Shown piece after piece: positions 42,729-50,163 of a DNA stretch of 64,000 nt. The DNA lies in assembly GCF_030848565.1 (NCBI RefSeq), contig NZ_JAVDDV010000002.1:124001-188000 (forward strand), written 5' to 3'. The translations under genes and the position numbers were made by a program. Under the pieces are notes generated by a model that saw nothing but the letters and a program-made list of their open reading frames with translations, searched no databases and was not told the DNA's origin. Numbering within the stretch: position 1 is the stretch's first letter; the number at the start of each line of letters is the position of its first letter. This stretch comes from Natronolimnohabitans sp. A-GB9 (GTDB taxonomy: Archaea > Halobacteriota > Halobacteria > Halobacteriales > Natrialbaceae).

Positions 42729-43691
42729 TTACCGGTCGACACGCTGGAGCCACATCGTGGGCGCGTCGAGTTCGTCCTGGGTCGGGAGGTTCTCCGGACC
42801 CTCCCAGACGAGACCCGCCGTCTCGAGGTCGCGTTCCTCGGTGACGGTCTCGAAGAACTCCTTGCCCCGCTCGTACTGTCGTTCCTTGAGGCCAAGCCCG
42901 AGCAGTCGGCGGAACAGCTGCTGGATCGGTCCTCGTCCCTGTCGGCGCGCGTCGAGTTTTCGCCGCAGGTCCGCGTACTCGTCGTCGAAGGCGTGGTCCA
43001 TCAGGAGTTCGGCATACCCTTCGACGACGGTCATCGCCGCGTCCAGTTCGCGAAACGCCTCGCGGTCGAACGACCCCTCCGACAGCGTCGCGATCCCCTC
43101 CTCCATGCGCGTCTCGAGATGGTCGGAGAGCCACGGCGCGGCGCCGAACTCCGCGGCGTGGGTGACCTCGTGGAAGGCGATCCACCGGCGGAACCGGTCG
43201 GGATCGACCTCGAGTTTCTCGGCCGCTTTCAGGATGTTCGGACGGACGAAGTAGAGCGCGTGGTCGTCCTCGGGCGTTTCAGCGAGCAAGAGCGGATCGT
43301 ACTGCCCGAGGACGTTTCGGCCGAGGAACGCGAGCAAGACGGTCATCGTCCCCGTGTTGATCGTTCGAGCGACGCCAGGGAACGCCCCTTGTGGGACCTG
43401 TTGCTCTAGTGTCCCCATCACGCGCTCGAAAGTCGCGATGTTGGCGTCGATCCAGTGGTGGCGGTTCTGGATCTCGACCGTGTCGGGGACGTCGAACTCC
43501 GCGCCGGAGACCGATCGCACGGCATCGCGTGCCTCGCGGACGTCGCGGGCGTAGGCTTCGCGTTCGCCCGGCTCGAGCTCGAGCGAGCCGGGATCGGTCA
43601 CCGCCTTCGCGGCGTCGGCGGCCGACTGCCAGTCGATCATATCGTCACCGGACGCCCCGGCAACGGCCCGGGCGCTGCGATAGAGATTCAC
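42729..43691 (-). CDS. Zinc-dependent metalloprotease of the coenzyme F420-associated (DUF2342) family
   Basis: 320 residues from GTG 43691 (MNLYRSARAVAGASGDDMID). The HEVTHAAEF motif near residue 170 supplies two zinc-binding histidines and the catalytic glutamate; EEGIATLSEG and VEGYAELLMDHAFDDEYADL follow as expected for the family. An N-terminal helical half (DNIATFERVMGTLEQ-like) precedes it. The family is called F420 biosynthesis-associated in actinobacteria, but the function is unproven. ATG 43637 (MIDWQSAADAAKAV) is a possible alternative; I prefer GTG 43691 since the N-terminal segment is conserved in such proteins as I recall them. Confidence 0.85.
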   Translation of the reverse strand: MNLYRSARAVAGASGDDMIDWQSAADAAKAVTDPGSLELEPGEREAYARDVREARDAVRSVSGAEFDVPDTVEIQNRHHWIDANIATFERVMGTLEQQVPQGAFPGVARTINTGTMTVLLAFLGRNVLGQYDPLLLAETPEDDHALYFVRPNILKAAEKLEVDPDRFRRWIAFHEVTHAAEFGAAPWLSDHLETRMEEGIATLSEGSFDREAFRELDAAMTVVEGYAELLMDHAFDDEYADLRRKLDARRQGRGPIQQLFRRLLGLGLKERQYERGKEFFETVTEERDLETAGLVWEGPENLPTQDELDAPTMWLQRVDR

Positions 43692-43837
43692 GGATACGAA
43701 TACGGGCAGCAAGCGCAAAAGGGTTCGGCTCGGATCGCCGTCGGTCGGTCTCACCGTCGGACGCCGGGTCGCTTTCCCAGGCCGCTGTCCGTCGGTGCCG
43801 CGCGATCACAACCTCCGGCAGTCGCGCCGGAACGAGG

Positions 43838-43872
43838 TCGACGATCGGCGGGACGTGACGACAGGAGACCGT
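43838..43872. repeat. Family B element, right-half fragment
   Basis: GACGATCGGCGGGACGTGACGACAGGAGACCGT is the right half of a CCGATCGCC-type copy. It lies directly before the complete copy at 43877-43956, so two family B copies are arranged in tandem, with different hairpin types. Confidence 0.55.
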
Positions 43873-43876
43873 CTCA

Positions 43877-43956
43877 TACGGATTGCTGTAACGATTTACC
43901 GGCGCAACCGCAGTCAGGGTCGCGGTTGCGCCGGTAACGACGTACAGGAGACCGTA
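43877..43956. repeat. Family B gene-end element, 80 bp, GCGGTTGCGCC-hairpin variant
   Basis: Left end TACGGATTGCTGTAACGA, perfect 14-bp stem ACCGGCGCAACCGC / GCGGTTGCGCCGGT with a 10-base loop, right end ACAGGAGACCGTA. The next bases are the TGA (minus strand) of the gene at 43957. It is the best hairpin copy in the window. Confidence 0.82.
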
Positions 43957-44262
43957 TCAGTTGACGATGACGTCCGGCTCTTCTTCCTCGAGTTCGTCCT
44001 CGTCGCCGCCGCGGAACTTCTTGGCGGCCGCAGCGATGGCGACCAGCGTGACGAGCGCGACGACGGCGCCTATGGCCTTACTGCTCGACTCCTCGTCTTC
44101 CGGTTCGTCGACGTCGATTTCGGTCTCGGTTTCGTACTCTGGCGATTCCTCGGACTCCTCGGCGCCCGAACCGAACGGGAGCGCGGTACCGAGCGAGCCG
44201 AGTCCGAACTGTGTGTCGCCGTCCAGATGCAACTCGATGAGGGTGAACTTCGTATCGCCCAT
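43957..44262 (-). CDS. Small protein with one membrane segment, hypothetical
   Basis: 101 residues from ATG 44262 (MGDTKFTLIELHLDGDTQFG). A short N-terminal domain is followed by an acidic linker (EESEESPEYETETEIDVDEP), a membrane segment (KAIGAVVALVTLVAIAAAAK) and an acidic tail ending DVIVN. The linker and anchor plan is common to haloarchaeal surface or membrane-tethered small proteins. Family unknown. The TGA stop is abutted by a family B repeat. Confidence 0.68.
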   Translation of the reverse strand: MGDTKFTLIELHLDGDTQFGLGSLGTALPFGSGAEESEESPEYETETEIDVDEPEDEESSSKAIGAVVALVTLVAIAAAAKKFRGGDEDELEEEEPDVIVN

Positions 44263-44381
44263 ACCGGTGGTTCACCGACTAGATACTTATACTGTTTGCC
44301 GACCGTCACGCGTCGACAGCGAGCGGGCGGCGATCACCGCAACGTTCGGTTCGAGACGGTTCTGTGGAGCCAGTACCGGTA

Positions 44382-44389
44382 CGATTAAG
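44382..44389 (+). promoter_or_regulatory. Probable TATA box of the LSm-eL37 operon
   Basis: CGATTAAG lies 25-32 bases before ATG 44414, a leaderless spacing. Confidence 0.42.
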
Positions 44390-44413
44390 TGTCCATCACC
44401 TGCGGTCTTTCGT

Positions 44414-44638
44414 ATGAGTGGACGACCGCTGGACGTCCTCGAGGCGTCACTTGGCGAACGCGTTACGGTACGACTCAAGAGTGGCGACGAGTACGTCGGC
44501 GAACTCGCCGGCTACGACCAGCACATGAACCTCGTGCTCGAGGACGTAGCGATTCCGGAAGGGGGAGTCGAAGACGAAGCGCCGGTCGAAGACACAACGA
44601 TTATACGCGGCGATAACGTCGTTTCGATCACTCCATGA
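44414..44638 (+). CDS. lsm: LSm (Sm-like) RNA-binding protein
   Basis: 74 residues, [21 protein letters not shown]. The Sm1 motif [28 protein letters not shown] and the Sm2 motif [12 protein letters not shown] are complete. Archaeal LSm proteins form heptameric rings that bind U-rich small RNAs and tRNA precursors. As is usual in haloarchaea, the gene overlaps the eL37 gene by four bases (ATGA), and the pair forms a translationally coupled operon. Start ATG 44414 is supported by a TATA-like box; longer upstream frames are not used. Confidence 0.93.
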   Translation: MSGRPLDVLEASLGERVTVRLKSGDEYVGELAGYDQHMNLVLEDVAIPEGGVEDEAPVEDTTIIRGDNVVSITP

Positions 44639-44811
44639 CTGGCGCAGGAACCCCAAGCCAAGGAAAGAAGAACAAGACGACGCACACCAAATGTCGTCGC
44701 TGCGGTGAGAAGTCTTACCACACTAAGAAGAAGGTCTGTTCCGCGTGTGGCTTCGGCAAATCGTCCAAGCGACGAGACTACGAGTGGCAGTCGAAGGCCG
44801 GCGACAACTAA
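44635..44811 (+). CDS. rpl37e: Large ribosomal subunit protein eL37
   Basis: 58 residues: [20 protein letters not shown], then [20 protein letters not shown] and [18 protein letters not shown]. The CxxC ... CxxC zinc ribbon and the basic, K/R-rich composition are the eL37 hallmarks. Overlap with lsm by ATGA is the typical haloarchaeal arrangement. It is an early assembly protein of the archaeal large ribosomal subunit. Confidence 0.97.
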   Translation: MTGAGTPSQGKKNKTTHTKCRRCGEKSYHTKKKVCSACGFGKSSKRRDYEWQSKAGDN

Positions 44812-45178
44812 CGGTTTCTCGTTTCACTACTTCGGATCGAGACGGTCGGTAGCGACGCGTCTGCGGGCCTGAACGGGCCAACGAGTGCTTCATCGTCGGC
44901 GGCTCCGAACGCCGACGATTGGCGATCGCAGTCGCGTGGCCCGTAGTCGACTTCCACTTTCGTACTCTATCGGACAGTTCCGACGCGACCGTGACCCGTC
45001 CAGCGGTCGCGCCGGGGGCATCGATCAGCGTTCTGTACTCTCCGTTCTCGAGACGTTCGGATATCGCCACGAGACACCCGCTACAGTCAGGAATTCGGAC
45101 GCAACGCGGCTTTATATAGGTGTCAGGCGTATAATAAAACGACCGAACCGGAGACGGCAGTCGGTCGAGGACGAGACG
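44812..45178 (+). other. Intergenic region between the eL37 gene and a DUF4013 gene
   Basis: 367 bases. T-rich GGTTTCTCGTTTCACTACTTC just after the eL37 stop may end the operon. A TATA-like TTTATATAGG at 45111-45120 and AT-rich GTATAATAAAACG near 45130 lie 40-70 bases before the next gene. Small open frames in between show no family resemblance, and I see no RNA gene. Confidence 0.5.
45111..45118 (+). promoter_or_regulatory. Probable TATA box of the DUF4013 gene
   Basis: TTTATATA sits about 61-68 bases before ATG 45179, which would give a leader of roughly 35-40 bases, longer than usual here. Confidence 0.45.
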
Positions 45179-45877
45179 ATGCTATCCGACGCACTTACCT
45201 ACCTGAAAGACAGCGACGACGTTTGGACGACCACGATCATCGGCGGCCTATTCGTACTGACGAGTTTCCTGGTACTCCCCCTCTTTTTCGTCTGGGGGTA
45301 CGTCGTCCGGGTGCTCGAGCGAACCAGCCAGGGGAGCGTCGACCCACCGACGTTCGGCGACTGGCGTGTGTTGACAATCGACGGTGTGAAAACGGTCGCG
45401 ATACTCCTCGCGTACGCACTGATTCCCGCCGTCGTGGGAGCCTTCCTATCCGGGGGTGTCCTGCTCGCGACCGGCGGGGAGCCGGGAGCCGTCGGCGCCG
45501 CTGCGCTCGTGGCCAGCGGTCTCCTGGTGGTCGCGCTCGCACTCGCCGTAGCCTACACTGTCCCCGGTGCGCTGGCACGATTCGCGACCGAACGGCGACT
45601 CGGTGCCGCCTTCGAGGTCGACGCGTTGCGTCCGAGCCTCACGACGAGCACGTACGCGGTCGGCTGGCTGCAGGCACTCGGGATCGTCCTCGTCGGTTCG
45701 ATCGTCGCTGGTCTGCTCGGCGAGGTCCCGGTCGTCGGTGCCGGCCTGGGTGCGATCGTGACGTTCTACGCGCTCGTCAGCGCCTACTACGTCATCGGCC
45801 GGACCTGGGCTGATCTCCATCCCGTCTCGCTCGAGGAGGCGTCGGACGAGTCGTCGACCGAACGACCCGTCGTCTGA
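45179..45877 (+). CDS. DUF4013 family membrane protein
   Basis: 232 residues from ATG 45179 (MLSDALTYLKDSDDVWTTTI). About six membrane segments, for example TTIIGGLFVLTSFLVLPLFF, VKTVAILLAYALIPAVVGAF and VPVVGAGLGAIVTFYALVSA. The signature near the start (YLKDSDDVWTTTIIGG) and the E-x-T-x-G-x-x-D-P-P block after helix 1 (ERTSQGSVDPPTFGDW) fit DUF4013, a membrane family common in haloarchaea. Function unknown. The longer frame to 44885 is not credible. The C-terminus is acidic and serine-rich (EEASDESSTERPVV). Confidence 0.8.
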   Translation: MLSDALTYLKDSDDVWTTTIIGGLFVLTSFLVLPLFFVWGYVVRVLERTSQGSVDPPTFGDWRVLTIDGVKTVAILLAYALIPAVVGAFLSGGVLLATGGEPGAVGAAALVASGLLVVALALAVAYTVPGALARFATERRLGAAFEVDALRPSLTTSTYAVGWLQALGIVLVGSIVAGLLGEVPVVGAGLGAIVTFYALVSAYYVIGRTWADLHPVSLEEASDESSTERPVV

Positions 45878-46000
45878 TGCGAAGCGCTGCCGGTCGGTTT
45901 CGGCGCGACCTCTCTATGCCGGCGCGTCGTCCCATCGTCGGCCGACGAAAAGCGATCAACCGATGAACAACCATTAGTTCGCCCCCGCGAACAGTCGTCT

Positions 46001-47194
46001 ATGGAGACGACGGACGCCTTCGCCGGCCTCGAGTGTGTCGACTGCGGCGGAACGTACGACGCCGCGGACGTATCCCACCGCTGTCCGGACTGCGATGGCT
46101 TTCTCGATCCGACCTACGACTACGACGCGATCGACCTCGACCGCGAGACCCTCGCATCCCGCCCGTTCGACTCGATGTGGCGCTACGAGGAACTGCTCCC
46201 GTTTACACGCGAGTCGGCGGTGACCACCGACGAGGGCGCGACCGCGCTGGTCGACTGTCCCGACCTGGTCGACGAACTCGGCGTCGAACGCGTCCTCATC
46301 AAAGACGACGGCCGAAACCCGACGGGATCGACGACCGACCGTGGGCAGTCGATCGCCGTGACAGCCGCCACACAACACGGCGCAGACGAGGTCGCACTCG
46401 CCTCGACGGGCAACGACGGACAGGCGGCCGCCGCCTACGCCGGTCGCGCGGGCTTTGAATCCCACGTCTACGTCCCCTCGCGTGCGAGCTTTACGAACAA
46501 GGCGATGATCAACGTCCACGGCGGCGACATGAACGTCGTCGGCGGTCGGTTCGACGACGCCGTCGGCGCCTACGAGGAGGCGATGGGCGAACACGACGAC
46601 TGGTACTCGTTACAGCCGTTCGAGACGCCCTACCGACACGAAGGCGCCAAGACGACGCTGTACGAGATCGTCGAGGAACTCGAGTGGGAGGTACCCGACG
46701 TGGTCTGTTACCCGACGGGACTGGGCGTCGGCATCGTCGGCGCGTACAAGGCCGCGACGGAGCTCCGTGAGATCGGTCTGGTCGACGAGCGCCCGTCGCT
46801 GTACGCTACACAGGCCGACGGCTGTGCGCCCATCGTCGAGGCAGTCGACGCCGACCGCGACGCACACGAGCCAGTCGAGACGCCGGATACGATCTGTGGC
46901 GAACTCGAGATCGCCGACCCGCCAGCGAGTCCGCAGGTCCTCGAGGCCGTCCGCGAGACCGACGGCGGCGCGGTCGCTACCGAGGACTCGGACATCCTCG
47001 AGGCCGGCGTCCAGGTCGCCAAACACGCGGGCCTCGAGATGGCGCCGAGTCCGGCCGCGGCTGCAAGCGGCGCCTGGGAACTCGCCGAACGCGGCGCGTT
47101 CGACGGCGACGAGACGGTCGTCATCGTCAATACAGCAGCGGGGAACAAGGAGGGCGACGTCCTGCGCAGCCACCTGATGAGCCAGGGTGTGTAA
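46001..47194 (+). CDS. Threonine-synthase-like protein without the PLP lysine
   Basis: 397 residues, with an N-terminal zinc ribbon (C12, C15, C28, C31) and the threonine-synthase fold. But the cofactor-binding motif reads NPTGSTTDRG (residues 106-115): the usual GSFKDRG lysine is Thr112, encoded by ACC, and the Phe is Thr111. The rest of the active-site strand, ASTGNDGQAAAAYAGRAG near 130, is intact. So PLP could not form its normal internal aldimine. Possible roles: a regulatory or structural paralog, or an enzyme with a repositioned lysine. I therefore avoid naming it thrC. A diverged family A element starts directly after its TAA. Confidence 0.8.
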   Translation: METTDAFAGLECVDCGGTYDAADVSHRCPDCDGFLDPTYDYDAIDLDRETLASRPFDSMWRYEELLPFTRESAVTTDEGATALVDCPDLVDELGVERVLIKDDGRNPTGSTTDRGQSIAVTAATQHGADEVALASTGNDGQAAAAYAGRAGFESHVYVPSRASFTNKAMINVHGGDMNVVGGRFDDAVGAYEEAMGEHDDWYSLQPFETPYRHEGAKTTLYEIVEELEWEVPDVVCYPTGLGVGIVGAYKAATELREIGLVDERPSLYATQADGCAPIVEAVDADRDAHEPVETPDTICGELEIADPPASPQVLEAVRETDGGAVATEDSDILEAGVQVAKHAGLEMAPSPAAAASGAWELAERGAFDGDETVVIVNTAAGNKEGDVLRSHLMSQGV

Positions 47195-47258
47195 TACTAT
47201 TTGACAGCAGTCATCGGACGGATGCGGTGAACGCACACACTAGTGCTGTCAGACGATG
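47195..47258. repeat. Family A element, 64 bp, diverged, abutting a stop codon
   Basis: It begins TACTATTTGACAGCA directly after the TAA of the preceding gene and ends TGCTGTCAGACGATG, an imperfect inverted pair. The middle CAGTCATCGGACGGATGCGG parallels the 53-bp forms. It lies only 7 bases from the stop of the small membrane gene on the other strand. Confidence 0.6.
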
Positions 47259-47265
47259 TGACAGG

Positions 47266-47472
47266 TTAGGCTTCGAACGCGATTCGTTCGACACCGACGA
47301 CCACCCTGTAGACCAGGTACACGAGGTACAAATTCAGAGCGAGCCACACTGCTGGGACACCAAACACGGTCCCCGAGAACAGTATTCCGTACCAAACGAG
47401 CGGGGCAACGAGAAATATCACGACGAGCGCGTGAACAATGGGCAGTCGTATCCACGACGTACCAGCAGACAT
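47266..47472 (-). CDS. Small membrane protein, hypothetical
   Basis: 68 residues from ATG 47472 (MSAGTSWIRLPIVHALVVIF). Two membrane segments, IVHALVVIFLVAPLVWYGIL and AVWLALNLYLVYLVYRVVVG, and a short tail (ERIAFEA). AT-richer leader region (47473-47510) with a likely promoter. The longer frame to 47646 overlaps the DUF502 gene end. Unknown family. Confidence 0.55.
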   Translation of the reverse strand: MSAGTSWIRLPIVHALVVIFLVAPLVWYGILFSGTVFGVPAVWLALNLYLVYLVYRVVVGVERIAFEA

Positions 47473-47536
47473 AATTTGATTGTTGAATTTTCGTATTAAA
47501 TACGTTCTGTTCTGAGGCTGATCCTCGAGAACGGTA

Positions 47537-48253
47537 TCAATCGTCGTCGCTTCGCTCTGCGTTCCCGTCCTCGAGTCGCTTGGTCTTGGCCTCGTCGACG
47601 ACGTCGATCGAGACCCCCGCGTCCATGCTCCGATTTCGGTTCGCATCGCCGAAGCCGGCGCTCAAGACCCGCGTGAGGGCGTCTTCGACGTCCTCGTCGA
47701 GTTCGGTGATTCGGTCGGATTCGACCTCGATAACGAAGCCAGTGGTGATGTTCGGAGAGGTCGGCAGAAACAATACTTCACGGCCGTCGTCGGTCGTTTT
47801 TCCCGTCTTGAACGCCGTCATCCGGAGCCCGTTCCAGGTCTCGAGTTTGACCGGCTTTTGTAACGAATCCTGTTCGCCGAAGGCGGTTTCGGCGGCCATC
47901 TTCGAGGCGTTGTAGACGACCCGCATCACCGGGACGCGGTTGGCGACGTTGTCGACGACCCGTTCGACGAGACCACCGATGGTCGTCCGCATGAGATAGC
48001 CCACGGAGAACGTGAGGATGGTAAAGACCGTCAACGCGACGACGACCCGGAGGAACTGGGCGAGTTGCTCGCGTGTCTGCTGGGCCTGCGAGCCGTCGCC
48101 CGGCACCAGCGGCTCGAGGGCTTCCGGCTCGAGAATGAGGCCGGGAGTGAGACCGGCGATGATGCCGTAGAGCCAGTAGATGACGTAGAGAGTGACGAGA
48201 ATCGGGCCGAGGACGATCAGCCCACTCGCGAAATCCCGCTTCCACGAAGCCAT
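47537..48253 (-). CDS. DUF502 family membrane protein
   Basis: 238 residues from ATG 48253 (MASWKRDFASGLIVLGPILV). The start is typical of DUF502: a short basic leader, then a first helix with GLIVLGPILVTLYVIYWLYG. A second helix (LRVVVALTVFTILTFSVGYLM) follows, then a soluble beta-rich domain (PVMRVVYNASKMAAETAFG; VKLETWNGLRMTAFKTGK; VLFLPTSPNITTGFVIEVES). Membrane protein of unknown function, widespread in bacteria and archaea. An acidic tail (DGNAERSDDD) is added here. Confidence 0.88.
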   Translation of the reverse strand: MASWKRDFASGLIVLGPILVTLYVIYWLYGIIAGLTPGLILEPEALEPLVPGDGSQAQQTREQLAQFLRVVVALTVFTILTFSVGYLMRTTIGGLVERVVDNVANRVPVMRVVYNASKMAAETAFGEQDSLQKPVKLETWNGLRMTAFKTGKTTDDGREVLFLPTSPNITTGFVIEVESDRITELDEDVEDALTRVLSAGFGDANRNRSMDAGVSIDVVDEAKTKRLEDGNAERSDDD

Positions 48254-48270
48254 GTACGGCAACTCACACT

Positions 48271-48288
48271 AAGGGCTAATGAGCCCTT
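48271..48288 (-). terminator. Possible hairpin terminator of the proline dehydrogenase gene region
   Basis: AAGGGCT at 48271-48277 pairs with AGCCCTT at 48282-48288 around a four-base loop, in the 39-base gap between the DUF502 start and the proline dehydrogenase stop. Without a T-tract it may equally be a regulatory stem for DUF502. Confidence 0.35.
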
Positions 48289-48292
48289 CCCT

Positions 48293-49129
48293 TTACCGAT
48301 CGAGGAGGGCACGGAGGGCGAATCGAACGTTTGCCGTCCGTTCGGTCATCCGTCGGTAGAAGTACGAGAGCCACCGATCACCGAAGGGAGCGTACTGGGA
48401 AACGGGGTACTCTGCGGCCAGATCGTACTGGGCCGCTTCTCGAACGCCCATGAGCATCTGGATCTCGAACGGCGTGTCGTGTTCCTCGTGGAGTTCGATC
48501 GCGACGTCGATCATCGCGGGGTCGTGACTGGCGACCGCAATGCCTCCGTCGTAGTGGGCGAAAGCGTACTCGAGCAACGCCTCGTACTCCCGATCGACCC
48601 GGTCGGCGTCCTGATAGGCGACGGCGGCCGGCTCGTCGTAGGCGCCTTTGACGAACCGGACCCGTCCCGGAACGTCCGCGAGTCGCTTGACGTCGTCGCG
48701 GGTCCGCCGGAGGTTCGCCTGGACACAGACGCCGATCCCACCGCCGTGTTCGGTGACGAGGTCCTCGAAGGCGTCGAGGGTCGCGTCGGTCGTCGTGTGG
48801 TCTTCCATATCGATCCAGACGAAGACGTCCCGGTCGGCGGCGACGTCGACGACGTCCGCGAGCGTCTCGCGGAACACGTCCTCCCCGAGGTCCAGTCCCA
48901 ACTGCGACGGCTTGACCGACAGCGTCGCCTCGAGATCCGACGCGGCGATGTCGCGGGCAAGCGCACGGTACTCCGCCGCGTCCGAGCGGACCGGCGGGCG
49001 CGTCTCGTAGTGTTCGCCGAGCAGGTTGACGATCCCGGCGACGTCGCGCTCGTTGAGTCGGCGGACGTGCTCGAGTGCCGTCGCCGGGGACTCCCCCGCG
49101 ACGAAGCGGTTCGCGATCGGCGGTATCAT
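48293..49129 (-). CDS. Proline dehydrogenase family protein
   Basis: 278 residues, a (beta/alpha)8 flavoprotein of the PutA/ProDH type. MIPPIANRFVAGESPATALE is the N-terminal helix-strand; KPSQLGLDLG near residue 76, VFVWIDMEDHTTTDATLDAF near 103, and GIGVCVQANLRRTRDDVKRL near 131 are the conserved barrel strands. EIQMLMGVREAAQYDLAAEY and QYAPFGDRWLSYFYRRMTER close it. It oxidises L-proline to pyrroline-5-carboxylate with FAD, feeding electrons to the respiratory chain. The partner P5C dehydrogenase is not in this window. Confidence 0.92.
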   Translation of the reverse strand: MIPPIANRFVAGESPATALEHVRRLNERDVAGIVNLLGEHYETRPPVRSDAAEYRALARDIAASDLEATLSVKPSQLGLDLGEDVFRETLADVVDVAADRDVFVWIDMEDHTTTDATLDAFEDLVTEHGGGIGVCVQANLRRTRDDVKRLADVPGRVRFVKGAYDEPAAVAYQDADRVDREYEALLEYAFAHYDGGIAVASHDPAMIDVAIELHEEHDTPFEIQMLMGVREAAQYDLAAEYPVSQYAPFGDRWLSYFYRRMTERTANVRFALRALLDR

Positions 49130-49226
49130 CTCTCGAAGGATCGATTCATCACCCAGCCGTAAGGTAGTTTGTGTCTACAAGACGGCCGGCCGAGCGATCC
49201 GGCCGGGTGTCGACCGACGCGGCCAG

Positions 49227-49243
49227 ACGGATAGCAGCCCGTA
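49227..49243. repeat. Family B element end, fragment abutting a stop codon
   Basis: ACGGATAGCAGCCCGTA directly precedes the TGA (minus strand) of the gene at 49244. Only the outer end of a family B copy remains (compare CAGCAGTCCGTA at 38355-38367), so it is a diverged remnant. Confidence 0.45.
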
Positions 49244-49894
49244 TCAGTCGATCGAAACCTCGAGTTCGAGAATTCCGAGATACGGCGGTGCGCCGCCGCC
49301 GTCCTTGCGGAGTTCGGTCGCCGTCGACCCGATGTAGTCGTAAAACTCCGAGGGAGACTGGGGGATCACGGGCGTTCCGTCGTCACGTTTGAGATACGCT
49401 GGGGCGTTCGTCCGCTGGATGCGTTCGACCCGTTCCTGCCAGGCCGACCCCGAGTAACAGAAGACGCCGAAGGAGAACCGGCCCGCCGCGAGGGCGTCGT
49501 GTTTCGAGTCGAACAGCGTCACTTCCTCGGTCTTGTACTCCTCGTCGCTGACCCACGCGAGCGCGGCGACGTCGTCGGTCTGGAGGAGATAGAGGTCCCA
49601 GCCCAGTTGGGCGTCGAACACCGCCCAGGCGTTTCGCGGGCCGACGGTGTCGACCTCGAGGCTGAAGGCGGGACGGCTCCGCGACGGTTCGTGGACGAAC
49701 GTCGCGTCGTAACCCGGCACGCGAATGCCACGATCGTGGTAGACGATCCCGTCGACGGGGATCTCCACGTCCAGGTTGTCGACGATCTCTCGGACGGAAA
49801 AGGCCCCCTCGTCCTCGAGGTGGTCGACGAACGTGGGAAACCGGGAAACGTCGTCCCAGGGCCGATCGCTGGGACCCGACTGGGGCTGACTCAT
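49244..49894 (-). CDS. Conserved haloarchaeal protein of unknown function
   Basis: 216 residues from ATG 49894 (MSQPQSGPSDRPWDDVSRFP). The protein has a wide beta-rich domain (IPVDGIVYHDRGIRVPGYDA; FSLEVDTVGPRNAWAVFDAQ; LGWDLYLLQTDDVAALAWVS) and no known motif. A tail QRTNAPAYLKRDDGTPVIPQ then ELEVSID. The family looks conserved in haloarchaea by my recollection. It lies alone between the proline dehydrogenase gene and rqcH. The stop abuts a family B remnant. Confidence 0.68.
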   Translation of the reverse strand: MSQPQSGPSDRPWDDVSRFPTFVDHLEDEGAFSVREIVDNLDVEIPVDGIVYHDRGIRVPGYDATFVHEPSRSRPAFSLEVDTVGPRNAWAVFDAQLGWDLYLLQTDDVAALAWVSDEEYKTEEVTLFDSKHDALAAGRFSFGVFCYSGSAWQERVERIQRTNAPAYLKRDDGTPVIPQSPSEFYDYIGSTATELRKDGGGAPPYLGILELEVSID

Positions 49895-50163
49895 CGATCC
49901 CCCCCGTGGCCCGACCGTTCGCGACCGTCGATTCCGTGTTCGGCTCGCCGGTCCGGGTCCGCGGAGTCCCGATCACGTGCGTTCGGGTCGGGACCCCCGC
50001 TCGAACTCGCGGCTCGTTTCCTATCGGCGATATCGCACATACGAGAAGAGAGCGTCTCGGCGCGGATTAGATTTCCGACCCGTTCCCGACCCGTCCCCGA
50101 CTCGAGCCGGCGGCGTCGAAGCGGAGCGACACGCCTTTTTGACCGGGCGGGGCAGTTGCTGGT

